DNA of 43,091 nucleotides. Origin: a gamma proteobacterium IMCC1989 (lineage in GTDB: Bacteria > Pseudomonadota > Gammaproteobacteria > Pseudomonadales > Cellvibrionaceae). The notes below the pieces were generated by a model, which was not told the DNA's origin, made no database searches, and was given only the letters and a program-made list of their open reading frames with translations. The DNA lies in assembly GCA_000209515.2 (NCBI GenBank), contig AEVK01000040.1:1-43091 (forward strand), given 5' to 3'. Made by a program: the position numbers and the translations under genes. Below are positions 17,112 through 25,507 of the stretch, in pieces; position 1 is the first letter of the stretch; every line of letters starts with the position of its first letter.

Positions 17112-17864
17112 TTACCGCTGCTTTCCGTCACTTGAGTTGTGGGTATCTAAAAGAATTTTCTTTAGATTTTCAAGTTGCAGTTCGAGTCTAGCATCTAGTT
17201 TGCCGGAACCAAATTTAACAATACAGCCACCATGGCCTATTTCATTGCTCAGCATGACGTTTGCATCAACTATATCGTTACTTTCTGCTAGCAGTTGGTA
17301 ATCATGAGCTGAAACATAAACAACTTGTTTGTCGTTACTTGTAATATGTTTGAGGGTTTCTTTTATAATAGAAGAAACTTGCTCACGAGTAGCGGCTGTT
17401 TCTCCGATAATGCGACAAACAGCTGTATATGCTATATCCACACAATCTTCTTTTGTATCAAATAAAGCATTCGATGCGTTGCCTTTTAAATCCTCAATGA
17501 TTTTTATCCACTCTGTTTTTTTTTCGTCTACCTCTTTTTCCGCATTTTTTTGTGCTATAGCTTGGCCTTCTTTTTCAGCTTGGCTTTTTAGTGTTTCAAT
17601 GCCTTGTATGACCTCATTATGTTGAATTGTTATATCATCATAGGATTTTTGTAGCTGCTTATTTCTTGTCTCTAACTCTAAGTTTTTTTTCTTCAGATCA
17701 TCAATAATAATTTGAAAATGTTGATTATCTTCGTCGATAGTTAATTTTTGTTCACTCTCTAAAACTGTAGGCCCGGATAGTTTTTCGAGATGCCGTTCAT
17801 CTTGTGATACTACGGCAACCTTTCGAGACTGATCGATTTTTGGTGAATGAATAACTGTTTTCAT
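17112..17864 (-). CDS. fliH: FliH export ATPase regulator
   Basis: FliH dimers hold FliI inactive and link it to FliN. The protein is about 250 residues. It has a disordered N-terminal 60 residues, a long coiled coil (DLKKKNLELETRNKQLQKSY region, about 60-130) and a C-terminal domain ending with SNEIGHGGCIVKFGSGKLDA and RLELQLENLKKIL, which match the FliH/SctL family (GGC and DARLE region). I chose the ATG at 17864, just after the fliG stop; another ATG at 17879 would overlap fliG by 14 nt. There is no clear ribosome site for either. Confidence 0.88.
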   Translation of the reverse strand: MKTVIHSPKIDQSRKVAVVSQDERHLEKLSGPTVLESEQKLTIDEDNQHFQIIIDDLKKKNLELETRNKQLQKSYDDITIQHNEVIQGIETLKSQAEKEGQAIAQKNAEKEVDEKKTEWIKIIEDLKGNASNALFDTKEDCVDIAYTAVCRIIGETAATREQVSSIIKETLKHITSNDKQVVYVSAHDYQLLAESNDIVDANVMLSNEIGHGGCIVKFGSGKLDARLELQLENLKKILLDTHNSSDGKQR

Positions 17865-17865
17865 A

Positions 17866-18393
17866 TTAACTATTAACATCCATTATGATATTAAATTCAT
17901 CGCTTATGTGTTGAAGAGTTAAGTCCTTTATCCCGTTAGGAATGTTGCCAACAAGTGTGGCCATTTGTTGTCTAATTCTGTCTTTAGAATCGGCACTCAT
18001 TCCAGACAGATAAGATGTTGACCAATTCCAGTTGTGTATAGCAAGTAATAATGCAATAGCGCTTTCTGGTTCTTCCATTAGAATGATAGTGATTTGATCT
18101 GTCGTGATATTATTAATTAACTCAATTCTATAGTCGATCACTATTTCTTGTTTTTCTTCTTCATTTTTTTCATTAAGAAAAGTGTTAGTAACATCATGAA
18201 TGTCACTATCAAGAGATTCAAATCCAATGTCTGTTATTTCTTGTAGCAAGATTCGCAGTTTTTCAGATTTAACTCTCGGAAGCTTGTTAAGTAACCACTC
18301 GCAATCATTAGGGTGTAAGCTATGAAGTAATAAAGCAGATTTTTTATACACGCTAAATTCGTCAACAAGAAATTCTTTTGTGTGTGTATTCAT
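17866..18393 (-). CDS. fliG: FliG lacking the C-terminal torque domain
   Basis: FliG normally has about 330 residues in three domains; this protein has 175. Residues about 15-65 (SVYKKSALLLHSLHPNDCEW, LRILLQEITDIGFESL) match the N-terminal domain that binds FliF. Residues about 90-170 (DQITIILMEEPESAIALLLA, then DSKDRIRQQMATLVGNIPNG) match the middle domain, with EEPE where most FliG have EHPQ. The protein then stops. The C-terminal domain with the charged helix that meets the MotA stator is missing. fliH begins at once, so there is no downstream remnant or simple frameshift. An upstream GTG at 18411 is an alternative start. The structure suits an MS-ring/C-ring adaptor that does not make torque. 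Confidence 0.75.
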   Translation of the reverse strand: MNTHTKEFLVDEFSVYKKSALLLHSLHPNDCEWLLNKLPRVKSEKLRILLQEITDIGFESLDSDIHDVTNTFLNEKNEEEKQEIVIDYRIELINNITTDQITIILMEEPESAIALLLAIHNWNWSTSYLSGMSADSKDRIRQQMATLVGNIPNGIKDLTLQHISDEFNIIMDVNS

Positions 18394-18397
18394 AGCG

Positions 18398-19807
18398 TTA
18401 TTTTTTTTCACCTAACCAGTGTTGCATTTGCATCAACATAGCTTCTTTTTCTTGAGGCGTTAGTTTCTTAGGTTGTTTTTTACTCTTAAATTGCATAAGC
18501 AGTATGAAGATTAATGCCATTGCTACAAACAAAGAAATTCCAAAAATATAGAGAGCTTTAGTAGCGTTTAGGTTATACCCTAAAACGGATATATGGTTAG
18601 CTTTTGTATTCACTTGAACTTTCTTTATGGGCGGTAAGTGATCGTCTAATGTTTTAGGTTGAACAGATAGTGCGGGCTTGTCTCCCATTTCTTTTGTTTC
18701 AGGTATTGCTAGGCTGGTGTATATCGCGATATGGTCGCCTCTGTTTTCATTAAAGCCAACGGTTGTTTCCACTAATCTCTGTAGTTCTTGTTTATCATTT
18801 TCCGATAAAAATTTTGTTAATATAATACCTATGCTAAGTTGCTGTATTTTTCCGGGGCTTTCGGTAGTTTCAGCAACAGATCTACCCATCTCATATTCCG
18901 TTTCTTTGGTTACGTTGCTATTGTTATTTTTGGTCTTTTTATTACCACCGATAAAAGACTCTTTTTCCCTAGAAATAGCTTTTCCTTCCGCAAGGGGAAT
19001 TACTTTTTCTTCCATCTTTTTTGTGTAATTAAAATCTATAATTACATCTATGCTGACGGCAATATCACCATCCTTAAAAGCATAACGAAGCACACGTGAT
19101 ACTTTTTCTGTTAAATAGGATTCGATATCCTTTTTTTGCTTCAAGCGCCAAGGGATTGCTTGGGCTATTTCGTCTGCTGGTATTTCTTGACTCAAGGTGA
19201 CGCCTTGTTGGTCATTAATAATAACCATAGGTTCTTTGAGCCCCGAAACAGAAGATGAGACTAGGCGCTGAATTCCTGAAATTTGGGTTCCGGTTAGTGA
19301 CATTCCTTTTTTTACTATCAAAGTTACAGATGCAGACGGTTGTTCTTTGTTTTCTCTAAATAGACTTCTTTCGGGTAAGACTAGGTGTACTCTCGATTTC
19401 TTAACCTGTGAAAGTGATGTTATTGTACGTTGGAGTTCTCCTTCCAAGGCCCGCTGGTAATTAATTCGTTGCGCAAATTCCGTCATTCCAAAATCTGAGT
19501 TATCAAATATTTCATATCCTACTCCACCGCTTATCGTAACATCAGTGCCCATGAGTTGTAGTCGAGTGCTGTGAACTTGAGATGAAGGGACCTCGACATT
19601 CCCCGTTTCTTTATTAATCCGATATTCTGCTTTAAGTGCATCGAGTTGTTGGACAATCGCTGCAGAATCTTTTGGCTCTAGGCCGACAAATAACGATTGG
19701 TAATTTTTATTGAGGGCCCATTGAGCTGTGAAACCTAGAATAATTAATAAAATTATGCTGACAACAGCTAAAATTATTTTAGACTGTTTACTAAAACCAT
19801 TTAACAT
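18398..19807 (-). CDS. fliF: MS-ring protein FliF, compact form
   Basis: FliF forms the MS ring around the export gate. The protein is 469 residues against about 550 in most species. The first membrane helix (about 10-30) is followed by YQSLFVGLEPKDSAAIVQQL and the ring-building motifs (EFAQRINYQRALEGELQRTI, SRVHLVLPERSLF). EYEMGRSVAETTESPGKIQQ marks the third ring motif and RGDHIAIYTS the end of the periplasmic part, before the second helix near 415-440. The cytosolic tail is only about 33 residues but ends in a helix with a conserved Trp, as in FliG-binding tails. It seems a natural short form, not a broken gene. The ATG has a strong GGAAGAAG site. Confidence 0.93.
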   Translation of the reverse strand: MLNGFSKQSKIILAVVSIILLIILGFTAQWALNKNYQSLFVGLEPKDSAAIVQQLDALKAEYRINKETGNVEVPSSQVHSTRLQLMGTDVTISGGVGYEIFDNSDFGMTEFAQRINYQRALEGELQRTITSLSQVKKSRVHLVLPERSLFRENKEQPSASVTLIVKKGMSLTGTQISGIQRLVSSSVSGLKEPMVIINDQQGVTLSQEIPADEIAQAIPWRLKQKKDIESYLTEKVSRVLRYAFKDGDIAVSIDVIIDFNYTKKMEEKVIPLAEGKAISREKESFIGGNKKTKNNNSNVTKETEYEMGRSVAETTESPGKIQQLSIGIILTKFLSENDKQELQRLVETTVGFNENRGDHIAIYTSLAIPETKEMGDKPALSVQPKTLDDHLPPIKKVQVNTKANHISVLGYNLNATKALYIFGISLFVAMALIFILLMQFKSKKQPKKLTPQEKEAMLMQMQHWLGEKK

Positions 19808-19840
19808 ACTATATTCTTCTTCCGTTTAAATTAATTATAA

Positions 19841-20149
19841 CTATATTTGCATCTTGATAATTTCTTGATAGCCTTCAAGCAATTTATTGCGAACCTCTAC
19901 AGCAAGTTCAAACGATAGCTTCGCTTTGCTTAAAGAAACCATCACATGGTGTAAATTATCCGCTCGTCCAGCTGCTAACTCTCTTACGTTGAACTCGGCT
20001 TTATTTATTTGATCATTAATGGTCATCATTTCATTGCTGACCCAAGCTGAAAAGTTAGCGCCCTCAGTCTGTTGTGGTATTAGTTTTGCTGACGCTTCAC
20101 TAAAACTTTGGGGAGCTGAGATACTACTGACTAACATTGACTCATTCAT
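19841..20149 (-). CDS. fliE: Rod base protein FliE
   Basis: FliE joins the MS ring and export gate to the rod. The protein is about 102 residues, the usual length. The C-terminal half has the family helix pattern: FSAWVSNEMMTINDQINKAE, then LHHVMVSLSKAKLSFELAVE and VRNKLLEGYQEIIKMQI at the very end. I chose the ATG at 20149; a TTG one codon earlier is possible. It lies directly after flgC and before fliF, the standard flgB-flgC-fliE-fliF order. Confidence 0.93.
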   Translation of the reverse strand: MNESMLVSSISAPQSFSEASAKLIPQQTEGANFSAWVSNEMMTINDQINKAEFNVRELAAGRADNLHHVMVSLSKAKLSFELAVEVRNKLLEGYQEIIKMQI

Positions 20150-20153
20150 CAAG

Positions 20154-20588
20154 CTATTTTCCTATTTCTAATGTTGCCTGAGCTAAACTTATAGAAGCGT
20201 TGAGTGCTTTTACATTGGCTTCATAAGCGCGTGTAGCTTCTAAAAGATTTACCATTTCAGAGGCTGGGTTAATGTTAGGGTAGGCCACCATACCTTCTGA
20301 ATCAGCGTCAGGATGATTCGGTTTGTGGACCATTTTTATTGGCTCGGATACGCTGGAGACTTTTGATACGTAGCTACCATATAAATCGGAACCTGTTTGG
20401 TTCAACGTATCTACAAAACTTCGGCTACCAATAGCTTCGCTGATAGAAACTTGTAATGGTTTGTATGGACCGCCAGCAGCAGTTTTGGTTGTTTCACTAT
20501 TAGCAAGATTTAAAGCCACAACATCTACTCGTGCCTTTTGTACCGACATACCCGCAGCACTAATATCGAAAATCGAAAAATAATTCAT
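20154..20588 (-). CDS. flgC: Proximal rod protein FlgC
   Basis: FlgC is a rod subunit spanning the periplasm. The 144-residue protein has the rod-family N terminus (FDISAAGMSVQKARVDVVAL, NLANSETT), the GGPYKPLQV segment and the C-terminal helix EMVNLLEATRAYEANVKALN with the classic EATRAYEAN motif. The length is normal and no domain is missing. It follows flgB by 2 nt and precedes fliE. It would be exported through the FlhAB/FliPQR gate encoded in the same locus. Confidence 0.95.
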   Translation of the reverse strand: MNYFSIFDISAAGMSVQKARVDVVALNLANSETTKTAAGGPYKPLQVSISEAIGSRSFVDTLNQTGSDLYGSYVSKVSSVSEPIKMVHKPNHPDADSEGMVAYPNINPASEMVNLLEATRAYEANVKALNASISLAQATLEIGK

Positions 20589-20590
20589 GT

Positions 20591-20983
20591 TTAGCGTCCT
20601 CTCCCTCTAACAGCCATTGCAAGTATGTCTCCCCTCTTGGAATTTGCTTCCAATAATGCACGATACTTTAAAACATTTTCTGTGAGTTGTACCATCTCTT
20701 TATCGAGTTCTACTTTATTACCTGTCGATACAATTAACGAATCTTTTTCTTTAATCAAGTCTCTAATTTCTGACATGGCGTTGGTTAAAGAGTTTTTTTG
20801 CGATGGTGATGTAGCGTCCATTGACATATTGGTAAGAAATTGCTCAAAAGAAACTGTTTTTGCACTATATCCAGGTGTACTTACGTTGGCAATATTATGG
20901 GAAATTACCTGATGTCTCAGAAGTAAACCATCTAATGCCGTCATAACGACCTTAGGCGTTACACCGCTTATATCTTCTATCAT
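20591..20983 (-). CDS. flgB: Proximal rod protein FlgB
   Basis: FlgB is the first rod subunit after FliE. It has 130 residues, the usual size. The conserved parts are ALDGLLLRHQVISHNIANVS followed by TPGYSAKTVSFEQFL near the N terminus, and the C-terminal ENVLKYRALLEANSKRGDIL helix. The start ATG has GGGAGA about 11 nt upstream. It sits between flgI and flgC. In enterobacteria flgB leads flgBCDEFGHIJ; here flgFGAHI come before it, an unusual order. Confidence 0.94.
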   Translation of the reverse strand: MIEDISGVTPKVVMTALDGLLLRHQVISHNIANVSTPGYSAKTVSFEQFLTNMSMDATSPSQKNSLTNAMSEIRDLIKEKDSLIVSTGNKVELDKEMVQLTENVLKYRALLEANSKRGDILAMAVRGRGR

Positions 20984-20998
20984 AAGATTTTATTCTCC

Positions 20999-22123
20999 CT
21001 ACTGGATGACGAGCTCGGCATGTAACGCGCCTGCTCTTTTTATACTTTGTAATATAGTGATGACATCTCTGCTGCTTGCCTTAACTTTATTTAGCGCACT
21101 AACAAGGGTGGAAACGGTGATGTTATCTGGTAAGGAAACATTAAAGGGAGCATCTTCTGATACTTCTATTTCCGACTGCTGAAGAGTTTCCGTTTTTACA
21201 TTATTGCTAGCTTGTCCAATAATCAGCGGTTGAGAAGTAGAGAAGTCACTTTTAATGCTCACGTTCAAGTCGCCATGAGTGATTGTGATAGATGATACTC
21301 TGACATCCCCACCCGAAACTACAGTACCGGTTCTCTCATTTACAACAACGCGAGCTGGAATGTCGGGACTAACAGAGATTTCTTGTACGGACATAATGAG
21401 TGAAACGAGGTTGTTTTCGTAAGTTTGAGGAATACGTATAACGACCTGAGAAGCTGTTTGTGCTTTTGCAATAGTTTCATTAAATCGTATATTAATCGAT
21501 TCAGCAATTCGAAAAGCGGTTGAAAAATTAGGGTCTTGAAGACTAAAAGCAATATAACCATTGGATCCTATGGAAGATAGATCAACTTGCCTTTCAACAA
21601 TGGCGCCTCCAGATATATAGCCTGCAGTTGGGTGATTTTTTTGTACTAAATTACCGTTAAAATCATAACTAAAGCCACCCACCGATAGCGGCCCTTGCGC
21701 AAGTGCATAAATATTTTGGTCGGCACCGGTTAAATGGGTCATCAAGAGAGTACCACCCACTAAATTTCTTGCGTCTCCCATTGATGTTACGTTGATATCT
21801 AATTTATCGCCTACTTGAGAGAAAGGTGAGAGTGTTGTAGTGACCATGACAGCAGCAGCGTTACGGCTATGTACATTTGCAACCGGTACATCAATACCAA
21901 AGCGCTTCAAAATATTTTTAATAGATTGAAAGGTTGCCTTACTTCGACTCGAGTCACCTGTTCCTGCCAAACCAGTAATAATGCCGTATCCAACCAATGC
22001 ATTATCTTTGGTGCCCGAAAGCCGAGTTAGCTCTTTTACTTTGACGGTACTTGCTATGACTGGTTGAGCAAATATGAATAGAAGCAATAGCATATTTGCT
22101 ATGATTATATGTAATCTGTTCAT
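20999..22123 (-). CDS. flgI: P-ring protein FlgI
   Basis: FlgI forms the periplasmic P ring around the rod. It has about 374 residues. A Sec signal peptide ends in VIASTVKVKEL, giving mature SASTVK-like start. The family blocks are present: NALVGYGIITGLAGTGDSSR, SRNAAAVMVTTTLSPFSQVG, GTLLMTHLTGADQNIYALAQ, and RVVVNERTGTVVSGGDVRVS near the C terminus. The ATG at 22123 overlaps the flgH stop (TAATG), while another ATG four codons upstream is possible. There is no flgJ downstream, which is the normal peptidoglycan hydrolase partner. Confidence 0.95.
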   Translation of the reverse strand: MNRLHIIIANMLLLLFIFAQPVIASTVKVKELTRLSGTKDNALVGYGIITGLAGTGDSSRSKATFQSIKNILKRFGIDVPVANVHSRNAAAVMVTTTLSPFSQVGDKLDINVTSMGDARNLVGGTLLMTHLTGADQNIYALAQGPLSVGGFSYDFNGNLVQKNHPTAGYISGGAIVERQVDLSSIGSNGYIAFSLQDPNFSTAFRIAESINIRFNETIAKAQTASQVVIRIPQTYENNLVSLIMSVQEISVSPDIPARVVVNERTGTVVSGGDVRVSSITITHGDLNVSIKSDFSTSQPLIIGQASNNVKTETLQQSEIEVSEDAPFNVSLPDNITVSTLVSALNKVKASSRDVITILQSIKRAGALHAELVIQ

Positions 22124-22695
22124 TAAAAAAGCCATCCCATTAGCTTCGAAAAGAATCCAGGTTGTTGTTGCTTGCCTAGGAGACCGTCGCCTTTATAGGT
22201 TATTCTTGCGTCAGCAATACGTGTGGACAGCACAGTATTATCTGGACTTATGTCGCTTGGACGGATAGTTCCTTCTATGTTTATGAACTGAGTTTCATCG
22301 TTAAATTCTATGAGCTGTTGGCCCTTGATCACCATGTCTCCACTGCTTAAAACAGACTTCACTTTGACCGAAACGCTAGCGATTAATTTACCTTCTCTAC
22401 TAATACTTCCCCCACCGGAAAAATCAGAACCAATATCTAGGCCGGCTCGTCTTGTTTTGTTTGTGCCGGTGAGAGTGCCGGAAATTTCAGTATCTCTTTC
22501 AGTATCTGTGCCGGCAGATGTTGATGCTGAGGCTTGCTCATAAACAAGCACGGTGACAATATCGCCCTGAGAAAGCTTTTTTTTGTCAGAGTGTAAAGAA
22601 ACGTAGTTGCTATCGCTATATAAGCTGTTAGCAGACGCTTGAATAAACCAAGTCAGTAGCATGGTCACTAGTACAGTTTTTTTAATGCAGCTCAT
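22123..22695 (-). CDS. flgH: L-ring protein FlgH without a lipobox
   Basis: FlgH makes the outer-membrane L ring and is normally a lipoprotein of about 220-230 residues. This one has 190. The core family parts are clear: LSQGDIVTVLVYEQASASTS, the glycine-rich DIGSDFSGGGSISREGKL, MVIKGQQLIEFNDETQFINI, RPSDISPDNTVLSTRIADAR and the end GFFSKLMGWLF. The signal peptide ends ...WFIQASANSLYS, so signal peptidase I cleavage after ASA is expected. There is no cysteine at that place; the only N-terminal Cys is residue 3, before the hydrophobic core. Lipid anchoring, usual for FlgH, therefore looks lost. Its 3' end overlaps the flgI start. Confidence 0.92.
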   Translation of the reverse strand: MSCIKKTVLVTMLLTWFIQASANSLYSDSNYVSLHSDKKKLSQGDIVTVLVYEQASASTSAGTDTERDTEISGTLTGTNKTRRAGLDIGSDFSGGGSISREGKLIASVSVKVKSVLSSGDMVIKGQQLIEFNDETQFINIEGTIRPSDISPDNTVLSTRIADARITYKGDGLLGKQQQPGFFSKLMGWLF

Positions 22696-22717
22696 TATAT
22701 TGATTACCTATTGTTTT

Positions 22718-23671
22718 CTATTCTACGACGACTTGCTTTTCGCCAACTATAGTACCCATGTATTTTCCTTTGGTTGCAGGGTTCAGCATGGGTATTTTTT
22801 CGTTAATATTACCGCTCTTTAATGCGATAGCCTTGGTAGATATACCTACATTATGTTGTCTGACATAAACATTAATTAGCTGCCCTTTTGTGACAAAAGG
22901 AATTTTTTCGAGCATGTTATACGTTAGAGCTGTCCCCTTTTCTATTACTTTTACTGCACGTCTGCTATCTAGTTTTTTGTATTCAGTAACAGGGTTCCCG
23001 CTAAATGTTGTTACGTCAATGTAATCGATTGTAAATAAGTCAATATTTAATGGTGTTTTAGTCTCAATTCGGTTTTTCGCTACAAGAGTTTCTTGTTTTG
23101 CAGATACTTGATACCAAAATCGATAGGATTGATAAAATATATTATCTATATAAACATCGAGCCATACGACCATACGTTTTAAAGCTTTTTTTGGCGTTTT
23201 TATACTAGTTTTAAATGTTATTTCTCCGAGAGGTACTATGATATCTCGGGCTGATTTTATTAACCTATACTCATAGCTTTTGTAATATCTCGATAGCCAT
23301 TGATTTAGAGCTGTCGAAGTTATTTTTTTTACATCACCGAGAGGAACGCCTCTGCCTTTCGAATTGATTTTAACTACTTTTGCACCGTGCCAATCTATCG
23401 TGTTGGCTACACCTGGAACCAGCTTAAATACTCTTGTTTTAATGTTTTCTATGGGCACATTAATAAATTGCCCCATTTTAGCAGACTGTCCCAATGGTAG
23501 CTCATTTAATATACTAAATTTCTCCGTCCCGTTAATAGCAGCTATATCGCCGAGTGTATAAGTACTGTGTAAAACAGACACCTCTTCTTTTACTGTCACA
23601 GTTATGTCGGCGTTCGCCACCGTGACGACATGAGAGCACAATAAAAAAATTAAAAAGCGAAAAAAAATCAT
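22718..23671 (-). CDS. flgA: P-ring assembly chaperone FlgA
   Basis: FlgA is the periplasmic chaperone for FlgI. The 317-residue protein starts with a Sec signal peptide (hydrophobic MIFFRFLIFLLCSH, cleavage near VANA). The C-terminal SAF domain is typical: LDSRRAVKVIEKGTALTYNM, VTKGQLINVYVRQHNVGIST and the end KYMGTIVGEKQVVVE. It is longer than enterobacterial FlgA (about 220) but within the range of the long forms. It lies between flgG and flgH, next to its client rings. Confidence 0.9.
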   Translation of the reverse strand: MIFFRFLIFLLCSHVVTVANADITVTVKEEVSVLHSTYTLGDIAAINGTEKFSILNELPLGQSAKMGQFINVPIENIKTRVFKLVPGVANTIDWHGAKVVKINSKGRGVPLGDVKKITSTALNQWLSRYYKSYEYRLIKSARDIIVPLGEITFKTSIKTPKKALKRMVVWLDVYIDNIFYQSYRFWYQVSAKQETLVAKNRIETKTPLNIDLFTIDYIDVTTFSGNPVTEYKKLDSRRAVKVIEKGTALTYNMLEKIPFVTKGQLINVYVRQHNVGISTKAIALKSGNINEKIPMLNPATKGKYMGTIVGEKQVVVE

Positions 23672-23687
23672 ATAGATTGAATAAATA

Positions 23688-24464
23688 CTATCGCCTTAAC
23701 GTATTGATTATAGACAGCATATCATCTGCAGCTTGAACAACGCGCGCGTTTAGTTCATAACCTCGTTGCGCACTCATCAATGAGGTAAGCTCTTCTACCA
23801 AGTTAACATTAGAGCTTTCTATAAAACCTTGTTGCAATGTTCCGAAGCCTATTTCTCCGGGTTGTCCGTAAGATGGATCACCCGATTTTAAAGATGGAAG
23901 ATAAATGCCTCCACCTAAAGAAGATAAGCCGGATTCATTAAGAAAAGTTGAGAGTTCAAGCTGGCCAACAGGTACTAAATCTGTTTCGCCGCTCACAGAA
24001 ACAGAGACAGTGCCTTCGGAGTCAATCACTATATCTTGAGCATCGGGTGGTATTTGAACGAGAGAGCTTAAAGAAAACCCGTCTGAGTTAGTGAGGACAC
24101 CATTTTCGTCTACATTTAAATTGCCAACACGCGTGTAGCCATATCGCCCATCTGGCATCACTACTTCCAAAAAACCACTTCCTTGAATAAAAATGTCTAG
24201 TGGTCTATCGGTAGCTTTGGGGTCTCCACCAGTAAAAATTTTATTGATTAAGTTAGCAGATGAACCAATGCCTGTGTTATTGCTAGCCTGATTGATCAGA
24301 CCATTGGTATTTATGCCGAGCTGTTTTGATACGATATCTTGAAAAATCACTTTTGATTTTTTATAACCATCTGTATTGACATTAGATAAATTATTGGCAA
24401 TTGTTTCTACTTGCGTTTGTTGGGACTGTAAACCAGTTGCTGAGATATTAAATGCATCTAACAT
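23688..24464 (-). CDS. flgG: Distal rod protein FlgG
   Basis: FlgG builds the distal rod. The 258 residues match the usual 260. The N terminus is FNISATGLQSQQTQVETIAN, then NLSNVNTDGYKKSKVIFQDI, the central region has DIFIQGSGFLEVVMPDGRYG, and the C terminus is VNLVEELTSLMSAQRGYELN followed by ARVVQAADDMLSIINTLRR. All FlgG hallmarks are intact. The ATG has AAGGA 7 nt upstream. It follows flgF, as in most flagellar clusters. Confidence 0.95.
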   Translation of the reverse strand: MLDAFNISATGLQSQQTQVETIANNLSNVNTDGYKKSKVIFQDIVSKQLGINTNGLINQASNNTGIGSSANLINKIFTGGDPKATDRPLDIFIQGSGFLEVVMPDGRYGYTRVGNLNVDENGVLTNSDGFSLSSLVQIPPDAQDIVIDSEGTVSVSVSGETDLVPVGQLELSTFLNESGLSSLGGGIYLPSLKSGDPSYGQPGEIGFGTLQQGFIESSNVNLVEELTSLMSAQRGYELNARVVQAADDMLSIINTLRR

Positions 24465-24480
24465 TGTTATTCCTTTTTAT

Positions 24481-25218
24481 TTAAAATTTACCTAAATCTT
24501 CGAAAACGGTAGCTAGCATACCATCGTAGCCGCGTATAACTTGCTGAGTAGCTTCTATATGTCTAGCTAGTTGTATAAGATTTAACATGTCTTCTGCTGG
24601 CTGAGAGTTAGATGCTTCTAAAAATGACTGACGAATAGAGGGTAGTTCGACTTCTTTTTGTACAGAGGCTTCGCTTACTTTAAAAATGCCTTGCCCAAGG
24701 CTAATTAGACTGCTGGGGTTATCAAAGTTAATCACCCTTATTTGCGAAACCTCTTTTCCATTCTCAAAAATTTGTCCTAGTGAATTTATTTCAGGTTCTG
24801 CATCTTGTAGACGAATATCACCTGACACCCCATTTAATAATAATTCAGTCCCTGACAGCTTAACTTGTCCATTGTTATCTATCAAAAAGTTGCCTCTTTT
24901 ACTGTAAAAAGTACCTGTGTTGTTCGTGAGTTCAAAAAATCCATCACCCTCTATGGCAAGATCTAGAGGGTTACTAGTGGACGATAGAGAACCAGTTGTG
25001 AAGTCTCTTGACGTGCTTATTGTAGGTATAGCATTTTGAATCGTGGATGCTACTCGGTTTGGCGACTCAAACCGACTGACAGTATTCGTGAAACTTTCTG
25101 TTGCAGAGAGAGTCCTTTTGTACGCTGGCGTGCTCATGTTGGCTACATTATGACTTAGCTGATCTAACTTTTGTAAGTCATTCTGCATTGATATGGCGCT
25201 AATACTAATTGCGTCCAT
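24481..25218 (-). CDS. flgF: Proximal rod protein FlgF
   Basis: FlgF is a rod subunit. From the ATG at 25218 (MDAISISAISM) it has 245 residues, normal for FlgF. This start has AAGGGGA about 11 nt upstream; an upstream ATG at 25248 would overlap flhX and is less likely. The N-terminal LSHNVANMSTPAYKRTLSAT and central DLAIEGDGFFELTNNTGTFY are family motifs. The C-terminal helix has SNSQPAEDMLNLIQLARHIE. FlgF proteins are more variable than FlgG, which fits. Confidence 0.93.
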   Translation of the reverse strand: MDAISISAISMQNDLQKLDQLSHNVANMSTPAYKRTLSATESFTNTVSRFESPNRVASTIQNAIPTISTSRDFTTGSLSSTSNPLDLAIEGDGFFELTNNTGTFYSKRGNFLIDNNGQVKLSGTELLLNGVSGDIRLQDAEPEINSLGQIFENGKEVSQIRVINFDNPSSLISLGQGIFKVSEASVQKEVELPSIRQSFLEASNSQPAEDMLNLIQLARHIEATQQVIRGYDGMLATVFEDLGKF

Positions 25219-25222
25219 GATG

Positions 25223-25507
25223 TTATGTCCCCTTATATGTTTCTTCAATGGTGTATAAATGAGTTAGCACTGTTGCTACTAATTCAAATAGTTCTGGTCT
25301 AATCTCTGTGTCAATAGACATTTTGTAGAGTTGCTTGGCTAAGAGTTCATTTTGAATAATGAGAGGTCCTTTTTTTAAGTTATGTCCTTTATCGATGATA
25401 TCCTCTGCAAAATGCCCAGCCCCTTTTAATATTACGCGAGGCAAGCCTTCGTCCTTTTTATAGCGTAACCCAACTACTTTCTTTAGATCGTTATCAGGGC
25501 TCTTCAT
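25223..25507 (-). CDS. flhX: FlhX: FlhB C-terminal-domain homologue
   Basis: This 94-residue protein looks like the cytosolic C-terminal domain of FlhB/SctU without the membrane part. It has VVGLRYKKDEGLPRVILKGA, then GPLIIQNELLAKQLYKMSID and ELFELVATVLTHLYTIE, which parallel the PLARSMY and AKIYAWL blocks of FlhB. FlhX/YlqH-type proteins can support the substrate-specificity switch from hook to later exports. It overlaps the FliK-like gene upstream (TAATG), a pairing known from other genomes. The NPTH cleavage site is not needed here and not seen. Confidence 0.85.
   Translation of the reverse strand: MKSPDNDLKKVVGLRYKKDEGLPRVILKGAGHFAEDIIDKGHNLKKGPLIIQNELLAKQLYKMSIDTEIRPELFELVATVLTHLYTIEETYKGT

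Noticed and set aside
17866-18393. Frameshift as the cause of the short FliG
   Set aside because: fliH begins within a few bases of the stop, leaving no room for a displaced C-terminal domain.
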